Source of the DNA: Stropharia rugosoannulata
Taxonomy: Eukaryota > Basidiomycota > Agaricomycetes > Agaricales > Strophariaceae
DNA length: 64,000 nt
NCBI GenBank assembly: GCA_028532985.1
Contig: JANCIK010000001.1
Coordinates: forward strand, 2,976,001 to 3,040,000
Direction: 5' to 3'
Below, piece by piece: positions 46,309 through 57,237 of this stretch (its first letter is position 1; the number at the start of each line of letters is the position of its first letter). The notes under the pieces were generated by a model that worked only from the letters and a program-made list of their open reading frames with translations, ran no database searches and was not told the DNA's origin. Both the position numbers and the translations under genes were made by a program.

Positions 46309-47826
46309 TTATACAATGGGTGAAAGGTCAAAAACCGTGGCGTTCTCTTCCTTCACGGCGATCCCCTTCTCTGTGGCAATGGCGGTGATCAGCTCCGCAG
46401 GGGTAACATCGAAGCTAGGATTATAAATTCCACTTAAACCAGGTGGTGTGATCATGACTTGTGCCTGTTGTTGTGGGCCTTCATTCGGGTAGATGATGCC
46501 ACGAACTAGGCAGGCTTCAAGTGCAGGCCTTTGCTCGATCGGAATCCTAATAAGAGAGATGAAACATCAAAGGCTGTGTATATGCTACATGAAAGAACGC
46601 ACTGCGACCCGTCTTGCACGTCGAGATCGACGGTGCTGATTGGGGCGACGACAATAAATGGGATTTTGTGTCGCGCGGCGAGGACAGCTGCGTTGTATGT
46701 TCCAATCTAACGTGAAGAGTGACATTTAAGAATTGGCTCAGGCGAAACGTGTTGCAGGAAAGACTAGTTTGAAGTTGAATTTTTGGATAGAGAGCTTACT
46801 TTGTTAGCTGTGTCTCCATTTTTGGCTATCCGGTCTGCTCCCACAACTGCGTACATTCACGTTAATATTAGCAGTTGAAGTGTAGATGCTCGGTACTTGC
46901 CCACTGCGTGTATATTATGATGCTGGAACAACGATCCAACCATGGTATCACAAATCATCACAGAGGGAATCTGCAGAGTTTGGAGTTCGAGCGCGGTAAG
47001 CCTGGAGAATAATTAATGATGCTAAAACGAATAGAAGTGGCACTGTTGCTTACCGTGAGCCTTGATGGTAAGGTGCAGTCTGGGTGTAATAAGCTTTCTG
47101 CAGCTGGTTGGTTTCATGAAGATATGTGATCATCCCAAGTGCGGTTCCATACCCCTACAGAATGCAATTAGTACCACGCATCCTGGCAAAACTGTGAATG
47201 CGCAAAGACATACTGACGTCGCCAACGAGCCCGTGTTGCACACTGTCAGCACATTCATGCCTGCGGAGACGTCCCCTCCGTTCGCCTTCACCCGCTGGAT
47301 CAACCACTCTCCAGCCCATTTTGCCATCTCCTTATTCCTGCCCACGTCCTCGTCTGCGACGGCCCTGCCCTCCGCGATGAGTGCTTCGGCAATGGTGCAC
47401 GGATCGTGTCCTGCAGCAATGCCGGCATCGAGCACCCCCGTAAGACGGCGTGTCGCTGCTCCTAGATTAACAGCCGTAGGTCTCGAGGTGAACAGATACG
47501 CGAGGCCCTTATCGACGTGGGCTTTGAGTGCATCTCTTGAGGATAGGTAATCAGGAGCAGGAGAAGATCTTAGTCCCCGTAAGAGGTGCTGCGATACCGA
47601 GAGGGCTGCGAGAGATGCAATTGCAGGAGCACCCCGAATCTAGTCGTTATCCGTGAGCTTCCAGTCGAGCTTAATTTATGCCCAGACGGACCTTCATGGT
47701 TTTGATGGCATCGTGGGCGTCCTCGAGGCTGTTGACCTCTACGTATTCTGTGGCGTGAGGGAGGAGGAGTTGGTTGACAATTTCTAGCTTGTCGTCGTCG
47801 ACCTTGATGGATATGAGAGGCGCCAT
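46309..47826 (-). CDS. MRI1: methylthioribose-1-phosphate isomerase
   Basis: MRI1 converts 5-methylthioribose-1-phosphate to the ribulose form in the methionine salvage pathway; it is related to eIF2B-alpha. The start at 47826 gives MAPLISIKVDDDKLEIVNQL. Motifs include VRGAPAIASLAALSV, NVLTVCNTGSLATSGYGTAL (with the catalytic Cys), VMICDTMVGSLFQ, VVVGADRIAKNGDTANKIGT (with the catalytic Asp) and IPFIVVAPISTVD. The C-terminus is NATVFDLSPIV. Several introns interrupt it. It diverges from the lipase-like gene with 257 nt between ATGs. Confidence 0.93.
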
Positions 47827-48083
47827 GGTATAAGGAGACGAATCCGATAAATTTGCGATCGGCACAAGCACTTCTGCTTCCGTTATCTGTCCGTGAGGTT
47901 AAGGTTGCACGTGCAGTGGCGATGCATGCACAATCACATGCCAACGTAGTGAGTATGCGGGGAAAAAGTACATAGTCACTACATATTGACCTCTGTCTAG
48001 CTCCATGCCGCCCGTCTGCGACCCAGTAATAAGATCCGTGCATATATTAGCTTTATGACTCTTTCCTCTCGACCACAAACATC

Positions 48084-51000
48084 ATGATTGACCATCTCTT
48101 TGGACGCCCCAGTCCATCATGGAAACGAACTCAAGTGCGTGCCACTTCTATCTCGAATCTAGTTGATTCCTAACGCTTCTGCTGATCCTTCATATCGCAG
48201 GTAATTCTTGTAATAATATTCTGGGTATGGAGAATTTTGCGTGGAGGGACGGGTCCTCCACGTATACTATGGCTCACAAGGGTCAACAGAGCTGTCGCCA
48301 GTGCGTATTCAGTAGCATTTTAGCATATGTTTCCAGCATATCGCTCATCGGTTCCGAGCAGAGCGGTTCACGCCATGGCAGATAGTTGTCAGTACTTTAA
48401 CCGCAATGTATTCAATCAGAAACCTCGATAAGCTGCTAGGTCTAAACGGTGAGCAGAGCAATCTCGTCGCTGCAACTCGCATCCTTACCCTTCCAAGCCC
48501 CAGAGCCACTTGCTCGTCTGGTCAGTGCTTCTTCCAATATGAATGATTATCACATGCTAAAGACACTCTAGTATTCGCCTTCGTACTATCGCGCTACTTG
48601 GATCGTCACTGGACTGGACGCTGGCTTCGCTACGGCCATGTCGATACGCCCGAAGTGGCTACGGGATATCGCTTCTATTTTATTCTCAGTTTACTATATC
48701 ATCTACGCGCAAGAAGCGGATGAGAAGGTAGCGAAGCATTTTCCCGAATGCTCACAAGTGCTGATCATATGCCATCACGAAGCTTCGTAAATTTCGCGCT
48801 GTCCCGACTGTTGAAATGCTCCGGGCGACATGGGAAAAAACAACCAATCCCTACGTCAGTACCCCGCATATTTATCTTATCTGCGTGCATGCTCAATCCC
48901 TGGTACCGATGTAGATCCGCATGCTCACCCATCTCCCGAGCGTTGGTGTGAGGCGCAAGATTCTCCTTCCCCGGCCGAAAGGATCTTCGTATAAACGGCC
49001 TATAACGGCTTATTTGTTCTTTGCGCCCCCAGAGCGAGAGCTATGTAAAGCCACAGAGTTAATACTCGAGTTCCCGGGAGGAGGTTTTGTGGCCATGAAC
49101 CCGGAGCACCATGAAGAACGTCTTCGTATGTGGGCGGTTTCAACCGGGAGACCGGTCCTTGCTATTGACTATGGAAAGGCACCTGAGTGTAGGTTCCAAT
49201 AAATTAATACCGATTCCTGCTAATCGAGAACGAAACAGATCCATATCCGTTCGCTAGAGATGAAGCCTTCGATGTCTACCGGCTTATGGTGGAGTCATGT
49301 ACGTTTCAACGCATGTCAATCGAAAGATTCTAACAAAGATACCTTAGGTGGCAAGCTCATTGGGATGTCGGGCAGGAAGCTCAGTGTGATAATATCCGGA
49401 GACTCTGCGTGAGTGCCACGCATATATTCATGTTTTGTGCTAACTATGTCGAAGCGGTGGCACCCTAGCCCTCAATGTGGTGATCAGGGTGTTGGAACTA
49501 AGAAATTCTACTTCGCAACCAATTAACCTGCCTTTACCGACTGCAATCGTTTTAAATTATCCTGCACTTGACTTTAATTTTACATCATGGATGTCAGCAG
49601 ACAATCTACGTGTGCTACGATCAGAGCAGTCGTCTGGGAACGTCCCCGGTCTCAGAGAACTCGCAGACCAGAAGGACCACCTAAAACATGTCGTAAGTGT
49701 GGTTCGGTGTGTCCATAAACTAGTGTGATTGACTTGTTCCAGAGCCCTCTTAGTATGGTGAGAGACAAGAAGCCCAGCCGAAAGCGCATCAAGCGGCGTT
49801 CGAGTTGGAAGGACACATTGAGAGGTTTTGCCAGTGGAGGGGAAAGCGAGAGTCAAGGCCAGATTAGCCGCTCGTCGTCCTACCTGAAGGTTCCGTCGAA
49901 ATCAGCGCCTGGACGAGCAATAACTATTAGCCGATCAAACGAAGAGGGCAGCCTGGCAGATGCGGAAAGCGACAGTGAAGACGATGTGGTCTCACAGAAG
50001 GCAGAAGAACGGCCGATCTCTGCGCGCATTCTCTATAATTATCACAGCGACTATGATGGACTGCCGCGCAGCACTTCTGCACTGGAGAGAGAACAGCAGG
50101 AGCTTTCAATTGCTGTGCAAGAGGCTAACTGCACGGCTGTGAAAGCGCTATCGGGGAAAGAAGTAGAGGGAGGGGTGAAGAAGGAGCCAATTGGAACGAG
50201 GTTGACAATGACCAGCAGGACAGGATATTTCCAGGACCGTATAATTTCGCCCAGCATGGTATGTATGTCAATCTGTCATGAAAGCTTAAGTGTCTGACGG
50301 CGTTGAAAGATGCGAGCGATGGCAATTTTGTACATCGGACCTCACAGGAACCCAGACTTTGCGACAGATTATCACATTTCACCTATACTGGCCCCAAGCC
50401 ACCTGCTTGCGCAGTTTCCACCTGTGCTGATGCAATGCGGTGAGAAGGACCCGTTTGTTGACGACACGGTGATTTTTGCAGGACGGGTGCGGGAGGCGAA
50501 GCGTGCGCGGAAGGTGGAGCTCGATTTAGCGTTGTCTGGGAAAAGCGCGCGGTTCGGGGAAAGCCTGCGAATGAGCACGATCGAGGGGCACCAGGACGGG
50601 AGAACGGTGGCAGAAATGAAGAAGGAACGGGACAGACTGGCAGGGCAGGAGGAGTCTGATTGGGTGCAGATGGTGCTGTTCTCGGAGTGGAGCCACGGCT
50701 ATTTGCAGATGCCTACGCTGATGAGCGAAGCGAAAGCTGTGCGTGTTCTTTGTGGGCGTGATGCCGGGAGCTGATTGTGTTGATGCAGGTCATCGAGGAG
50801 CTAGCGGAGTGGATTGTGCATGCGTTCGGGGCGTACGGCGAGCGGGGCGGGCTGGCGGTGCCGCGGGCGGCGACAAGGAGGGACGCGAGCCCCCTGACGT
50901 CGGAGACGGAGACGGACGACGCAGGGATCACGTTTGTCCCACGGCGGCAGGCAGTAACACCGCCCCAGGGACGCAGGACGTCATTGAGTGGGAAAGGGAC

Positions 51001-51133
51001 GCGGTTGTCGCCGCCGGCGGAGGAGGAGGAGGAGGGGACGATGGCGGGGACGGGACGGGCGACGGGGGCGACGATCAGCGAGAGCGAGCTGATGCGGCGG
51101 CGGCGGCTGCTGGATGCGCACATCTTTGAGTAG
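48084..51133 (+). CDS. hormone-sensitive-lipase-like alpha/beta hydrolase, membrane anchored
   Basis: The start at 48084 gives MIDHLFGRPSPSWKRTQ, then a hydrophobic anchor VILVIIFWVWRILRGG. The HSL-type core includes ELILEFPGGGFVAMNPEHHE, LAIDYGKAPEYPYPFARDEA and the nucleophile elbow GDSAGGTLALN. The acid/His part is FPPVLMQCGEKDPFVDD and EWSHGYLQM. The usual HGGG oxyanion motif reads P-G-G-G, losing the first His. Between the core strands there is a large Ser/Arg-rich insertion (about 49.74-50.25 kb), and the tail is low-complexity (PPAEEEEEG). Probable lipid-droplet or ER acylglycerol/sterol ester hydrolase; the substrate is inferred from family only. Confidence 0.85.
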
Positions 51134-51232
51134 AGTAGATGAGCAAATATAGAGTTTTGCTGTGCAGCACAGCCACCGATTTTCTGGCGGGGAGACGGTG
51201 TATGGAGGCCATCAACCCACACGTCTTCCCTC

Positions 51233-52295
51233 ATGGCCACAGACTCTCTGCCCCGGCAGCAACAGCAGCTCTACCCCGCAGTCGCCGTCCCTCTTCCGCA
51301 AGGCATCCCCACAGAGGGCCCTGCCTCCCACCCAGACGGGCCTCCCAACCGCGAGTATCCATATGAACACCCCTTCAGCCAGCCGTCCTCCTCAAACTCT
51401 GCCATGCACTCGCCCCAGCCCAGCCCTGCACCAGATCCATACCATCTCTACCACCACCAGCCCCCGTCCCAGTCAGCCCCGCCCTCGCCCACCTCAGCCG
51501 CCATAGCCGCCGCCGCCGCTGCCGCTGCCGCCGTCCTCGCCGCTGCAGGCGGATCGCCCCCCGCCCCAGACCACCCAGCGGCCAGCGGCGCAGGCGCCAA
51601 TCACTACCCCTCCTCCACAGGCGTCCCGCGTCTCCCCCCCATCCTCCAGGTCGAGAAGCAGCAGGTCACCACCTCCGCCACCCAGCTCGCAAGCGCCAGT
51701 CGTCGCCGCAACGAGGCGCACTTTGTCTGCCCCGTCCCCGGCTGTGGCAGCACCTTTACACGCCGTTTCAACCTGCGCGGTGAGTCCGTCCCTCTCGCTT
51801 CCCTTCCGCGCTCATTGCCCTCCAGGCCATCTGCGGTCGCACACCGAAGAGCGTCCATACGTCTGCGAGTGGCCGGGCTGCAAGAAGGGCTTTGCCCGGC
51901 AGCACGACTGCAAGTGCGTCCTCTCCACCTCCCATCTGCTCTGCATCTCATCTCGCTGACTTTGCCCAGGCGCCACCAGGCACTGCATGCTGCAAAATCG
52001 CAGTCTAACGTCTGCCAGGGATGCAAGAAGACGTTTAGTAGGCTCGATGCCCTGAATGTAAGCCCGCATATCTCTTTGTCTTCCCCAGGCAAGCGCTCAT
52101 CCTTCCATCCGTCATTCAGAGACACTGTAAGCACTCCTTCTTTCATCCGCGTCCAGCAGTCTCACTCAGCACACCTTTTCAGTGCGTTCTGATGGCGGTG
52201 CAGAATGCAGAGCCGCCAATCCCAAGTTCGCGGCTTCTGAGAGTGAGGCCAATTCAAGTGCCCAAGCCCGCGAACAGCCACCTCCGCTTCCATGA
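51233..52295 (+). CDS. C2H2 zinc-finger protein with proline/alanine-rich N-terminus
   Basis: Five exons (51233-51779, 51826-51913, 51970-52057, 52120-52126, 52183-52295) chain to 280 aa. The N-terminal half is Pro/Ser/Gln-rich with a poly-alanine tract (around 51.50-51.54 kb). Two good C2H2 fingers follow: FVCPVPGCGSTFTRRFNLRG with HLRSHTEERPYVC, and CEWPGCKKGFARQHDCKRHQ with ALH. A third, VCQGCKKTFSRLDALNRHLR, depends on a 7-nt microexon for RH; its last ligand is not a standard His (SDGGAEC follows). Probable nuclear DNA-binding regulator; target unknown. The gene starts 100 nt after the lipase-like gene's stop. Confidence 0.82.
52120..52126 (+). other. 7-nt microexon of the C2H2 gene
   Basis: AGACACT is preceded by TTCAG and followed by GTAAGC. 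Joining AAT / AGACACT / TGCGTTCT gives Asn-Arg-His-Leu-Arg-Ser, the normal helix end of a C2H2 finger. Omitting it shifts the frame and yields a different tail that runs to a stop near 52419. Confidence 0.75.
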
Positions 52296-52636
52296 TCGCT
52301 TTCTTCTGTGCACCATACCCGTTGAATTCAAGGATCAGCAGGCCGACCCATGTAATTATTTTATTGCTATAATACGTTTTGTGGGCCATGTTATATTATT
52401 GTGCCCTGGCTGTATATGAGTCATGTTTTAAGCCCTGGACAGGCTGCGTTATGTATTATGGTTCCGTTGACAATGCTGTGCAAGCGGTGCAACTCAATGA
52501 AAGCGAGCGAGCTTCCCGTAGATTACGTCAGATGGTCCTGGTCCAATAACACGTGAGATCGGCCACCCGGCAATCCAAGAGCTAATTATTATTATTCACT
52601 GCGTCTCTAACTCCTACAACCTACTCTTCGTCCGCC
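52296..52636. other. intergenic, PEX5 promoter
   Basis: A 341-nt gap. It contains a CCAAT box and a CACGTG element close together (listed separately); nothing else recognised. Confidence 0.5.
52544..52556 (+). promoter_or_regulatory. CCAAT box plus CACGTG element upstream of PEX5
   Basis: CCAAT (52544-52548) lies two bases before CACGTG (52551-52556), about 81 nt before the PEX5 ATG. CCAAT is bound by the HAP/NF-Y complex and CACGTG by bHLH factors; joint use here is inferred from the tight spacing. Confidence 0.45.
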
Positions 52637-55281
52637 ATGGCTCTCCCTATGCTCATCGGAGGCGGCGCAGAGTGCGGCCCCTCGAACCCCCTCCAGGGCC
52701 TTTCAAAGCGCTTTGACCAGGACAGAGGCATCCAGCAGGTGCGCACGCGTCGTCTTGCCCGCCGGCATCCCTCAACTAGGGGTCTCATGTTTCTTGCAGG
52801 ATCATTTTGGTGCAGGGCGCGCGGGGTCATCCAGAGGGGTTGGTTGAACATCGTGCCTTTTCCTATCCTATCCTTCTCAACAGTATGCCCACAGGCCTTT
52901 CGATCGCAAGCAGGGAATGCCTCGCACGACCAGGACGCTGCTCGGTTCTTCTCGTCGAACGGCGCGCCTGCGCCCCAGTTTGCCGCGACTCCGGCCTTTG
53001 ACCTGTCGTCTATGGGAACGGCACTGCCTCTGAGCTCAGCACCGCAAGTCAATCTAGCTCCCGTGGCCTCGTGGGCAGCAGACTTTTTGCAGAACCAGCC
53101 GGTGCAAGTGACCCACATGACGCAGCCAGCGCAAATGAATCGGGAGGTGCGGATGGAGGCTCCGCTGCAACATACGTCGACAGGCAAGTGTTTCTTCTTC
53201 GCGGGAGGTCAATTGAAAGCTCATATATGTGACGCAGGCCCGGTGCCATACCATCATCCTGCTCTATCTAATTTCCGCATGAACTCAATGAACTCAATGC
53301 CGCACTTCATGCCACAAGCTCCTATTCAACATACTGTCCCGCAGCAGCAGGCGGCATTGGCCAGTAAATGTGCGTTTCATAGCTTACAGTTGTGGTGCAG
53401 CTTAATCTTACTCGAACACAAGCAATATCATGGGACACAGAATTCAACGCACAAGAAATGCATCTAGCATCGACCTCGTCCGAGATAATACAGGAACAAA
53501 AGCAGGACCCAGAATCACACCCGAGACACGAGGCAGATGAGCTTGCGCGTACTGCAGGACTTCTTCTGGAAAATGTTAAACACGAACAGAATCCCAAATT
53601 CCAAAATAGTGCGTTCATGAGTCTCATGAAGCAGCTGCGCGACGGCGAAGTTATCGTCGATGGGAATCAAATGGTGGAAAGTGATGGGCACACATCATCA
53701 CAGGTCGACTTCAAGGGAAAAGGAAAGGCAATTAATCCCCCGCAAATGTCAATTGGGTTGTCCAATGGCGCGATCCCCCAGACTCAACAGCAAGCGGTTA
53801 ATCACGACTCTCAAAATTCTGTTGAGGATCCTAACGATGCTTATTTCCGCCAGGAAAACAATGATTACATGCGCTACTGGAATGACCCCGCGCCACAAGT
53901 GAACCAAGGTCAAACCAGCACTGCCGAGACACGCGCGTGGGATACGCTGCAAGCGGACTGGGACAAGTTCGAAGCAACGTCCACCGGAATCAGCGCTGTT
54001 TCCAATTATCAATTCCAGAGCAATAATCCTTATCTTCTAGGCGACTCGTCGCGGACACGAACCCACCTGCTCCACACTGAAGGGCGGCAGTCGGTTTTAG
54101 AGGTTTGTCTCCTATCTCCGCCAACTGCTTCCGTTCGCTGTCTGACTCGCGTTTACCACGCCCGTGTAGAACGTCCTTGAACTGGAAGCGGCAGTACAAA
54201 GGAATCCAAGCGATGCCACTGCGTGGTATGAACTCGGTGTTAAGCAGCAGGAGAATGAGCGCGAGCAGCACGCGCTACAGGCCCTGCAGCGCGCCGTCCA
54301 CCTCGACTCGTCACACCTGCCCTCATGGCTCGCGCTGGCAATTTCTTTCACCAATGACAATAACCGCCAAGGCACTTACGACGCGATATACGAGTGGGTG
54401 ACGAGGAACGACAAGTATCAGGCCGCTGTTACCCAGTTCCGCGCTCAGGCGGCGGATTCGCATGATCTGACTTTGGTCGAGCGGTATGCTAAGCTAATAG
54501 AATGCCTGATAACAATGGCGCGAAGCGACGCGACAGGTGACATTGACGCAGACATCCAGATTGCTCTTGCCGTGTTATTGAATACGAATGAGGTTCGTGC
54601 CACAATCCCGCTACTTGCTCTTGACTGTGGCATTGACCAGGGCACTAGGAGTACGAGAAAGCGCAGGACTGTTTCAGGACCGCTTTGGCAGTTCGTCCAG
54701 AGGTGAGCTGGTTTTTGGGCTATAATTGTACGGACATTGACTGACGTTTTACCAGGATTGGCTGTTGTACAACCGGGTGGGTGCGACTATGGCCAACAGT
54801 GGGCGAGCCGAGGAGGCTCTCGACTACTACTACCGAGCTCTGGAATTAAATCCAGCGTACATTCGTGCGAGGTAAAGATGCGTCCCGTCCAATTATCGGT
54901 CGACTTACATGCGTGACCGTGAACCAGGTTCAATTTGGGCATTTCTTGCATTAATCTTCGAGTGAGTTGTGGTTCGATTAGTTCGGGGAAAGCCTGTTTA
55001 CGTTTATGTAGCGATATGATGAGGCCGCCCACCATATTCTGGATGCCCTCGTTCTACAAGACAGCGATGGTGTGCTCGATAACACGGGAAACACTGACAA
55101 ACGCGGGGTAGTTTCTTCGGCTTTGTGGGATAGTCTAAAGACAACGTGTCTCCACATGCAAAGAGGGGATCTTGCCGTATTATGTGACCTTAAAGATCTT
55201 GAGGGTGCGCTTCTTCCAGTTTATGTGATTGTGCGAGTTGCTTATACGGTTTTGTCAGGTTTTCGCAACCGCTTTCAATGA
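52637..55281 (+). CDS. PEX5: peroxisomal PTS1 receptor PEX5
   Basis: PEX5 carries PTS1 proteins from cytosol into peroxisomes. The N-terminus MALPMLIGGGAECGPSNPLQ contains the conserved Cys used for monoubiquitin-dependent recycling. WxxxF/Y-type repeats for PEX14 binding include WAADFLQN, WDTEFNAQE and a later WDKFE. The TPR half carries NPSDATAWYELGVKQQENER, AVHLDSSHLPSWLALAISFT, YEKAQDCFRTALAVRPEDWL, YNRVGATMANSGRAEEALDY and NPAYIRARFNLGISCINL. The C-terminus ends in AFRNRFQ after a final intron. Many short introns interrupt the N-terminal half. All TPRs expected of the PTS1-binding domain appear present. Confidence 0.93.
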
Positions 55282-55451
55282 GCGGCGCTCATAACCATAG
55301 TCGTGACGCGTTTGTTATGTCCCCCGGACAATTTTGTCGGTCACGCGATTATGACTTCACTTGTTCATGGCAATGGATATAGATACTGATTTGTCTGTAC
55401 ATCACTAAAACACTGACTACGACTGCTGTGAAGGCTCAGGCTCTGTTATGA

Positions 55452-55804
55452 TCAATCAGTAAATGTAGCTGTGAGAAATTGTGATACGACAGTACAAACC
55501 TGGCTCCAATCCCAGCCGTCTCCTATGTTCTTGGTAGGAGGTGAAGCCATCCTTGAAGTTACTCAGTACCTGTTTCTCCTCATCGGTCATGGCGGGATTG
55601 TCCGTCATGCGCTTGAGTTTAGACACGATCAACTGCGACTTCTGCGCGGCAGCTTTTTGCTGTGCGACCATGTCACGCACGTCTTGCACGTCCAGGTCAG
55701 TCATAGGGATAACTGTAGGGTTCCTGCGAATCATGGTCGCTCCTGTGAGTAGGTAGAGCAAGACCACTGGTGAGGGAGAGGCAAACAGTACCGGCACCGC
55801 TCAT
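55452..55804 (-). CDS. CDC26: CDC26-like anaphase-promoting complex subunit
   Basis: Three exons (55804-55792, 55742-55500, 55468-55452) chain to 90 aa. The N-terminus MSGAGATMIRRNPTVIPMTD resembles the short conserved CDC26 motif (Met-x-Arg-Arg-x-Pro-Thr) that inserts into the APC6 TPR superhelix. The rest is a charged helix. The tiny 13-nt first exon supplies MSGA; an internal ATG at 55734 would start MIRRNPT directly, which is the more usual form. Small size and shared motif favour CDC26, but the motif is short, so confidence is moderate. It diverges from the PRA1 gene, 163 nt between ATGs. Confidence 0.6.
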
Positions 55805-55967
55805 TGTTCCTGCACAACAGTGCCAAGCAATGACAAACATCTAGCGTGACAGACTGCGCCGCTGCAACAGCGTGCTGCGTCCACCTGTATTTCTATCCGC
55901 CGCCATCCAGCCACCCCGCCCCTCCTTCAATCACATACCCCTCCATCTCATATACTCACCCAACATC

Positions 55968-56765
55968 ATGGAAGCTCTCCTCAAAGTCACTGACACTGTC
56001 CGGAACCTCAGGGTGCGTCTTCTGCCCCCAAGGGCTCGTCTCGCCGCCCGCGCGCTAATTGTCTTTTTGTCGCCTTCCCGCTATGTGCAGGAGACGAAGC
56101 TGTCGGGCATGCGTCCCGCCTCTGAGTTCTTCGATTACCAGCGCCTCTCGAAGCCCGCTGATCTGAACCAGGCGACATCGGTGAGTCCAACTACACCCAC
56201 CCTGTTGCGCGGCGAGCGGAGCGCTGACGCACACACAGCGGATATCCTACAATACCCGTTATTTCTCAGGTGCGCATGTTTTGCCTGCTATGGGGAGGAA
56301 TAGGGTCTAATGGCGTGGTACAGGAAACTATCTCTTAATTGTGGCCATTCTCGCTGTCTACGCGGTGTAAGCCGTCCGCCGCTCTCTCTGCCTGTTCGAT
56401 TTTTGACAAGTTGGGCGCTAGTGTTACGAACTATCTCCTCCTCATCTCGCTTGCCTTCCTCGTAGGAGGCTTCGTTCTTATCAACAAATTTGGTACGTCT
56501 AGATCGAATGGCATATACGAGCTTGTTCATTCATGGCACATTCATTGCAGCACCTGATGCAACACAAGTTGGCGAGCATACCATCACTCAAAAGCATCTA
56601 TACGGCCTTTTATTCATCATTGGCATTCCCATGTTCCTCTGGGCCGGTCCCTTTGGCACATTCTTCTCCATCCTCTTCTGCTCCGCATTGGCTATCTTTG
56701 TGCACGCCTCACTGCTGGAGCCCGGAGTGGAAAGCGACTACGCAGCTGTTCAGGATACCGTATGA
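55968..56765 (+). CDS. PRA1 family (prenylated Rab acceptor) membrane protein
   Basis: PRA1/Yip3 proteins sit in ER/Golgi membranes and act on prenylated Rab GTPases. The start at 55968 gives MEALLKVTDTVRNLR, joining to ETKLSGMRPASEFFDYQRLS. The family hallmark ISYNTRYFSGNYLLIVAILA follows, then hydrophobic segments LLLISLAFLVGGFVLINKF and LLFIIGIPMFLWAGPFGTFF, and a C-terminus ending VESDYAAVQDTV. Several very short exons and introns are needed to assemble it, but all motifs appear in order. Confidence 0.88.
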
Positions 56766-57237
56766 ACAGGGTTGCTGTACATACTTTGTAATGATCGGCA
56801 TATTACTCGTCGCTTAATTCTTTTGTGATTAGATTAATTTTTCGGTTTCTTCGAGGACCATCATCCTAACGTTGAACACTCTAATTATTAGAGAGGGTAG
56901 CGATGATATAGTAATGAACATGATTTCGGGCTCTGAAAACAGGCTAAAAGCGGGCATGAAGACGGAAGACGTTGGTGCGTAGAGGTGGTACATCTGTTAC
57001 GTTTTGAAAAGCCGAGTAGCAAAGGAAAAATTCGACAGCATGACATAAAAAGAAAGCTGACGAGAGCTGGGTGGGTCATAGAAAGGGGTAAAAGTCCTCC
57101 TTGGATCCAGGATATCCCTGTGTTATAAACGAAGAACGGAGCAAAAGATCGTGAATGAACTAAAGCGTCAAGTATGAGTAAGAAATAAGGATATGAAACA
57201 AAAATATCATGTCTATGCACGATAGATGATGTCAATG
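56766..57237. other. intergenic between convergent genes
   Basis: A 472-nt interval between the PRA1 and ERT1 stops. An antisense frame continues through it from the ERT1 exon but is not needed once the last ERT1 intron is spliced. It presumably contains both 3' UTRs. Confidence 0.5.

Noticed and set aside
47062..47550. 162-codon + strand frame
   Set aside because: Shadow of the MRI1 catalytic exon, whose motifs are unmistakable.
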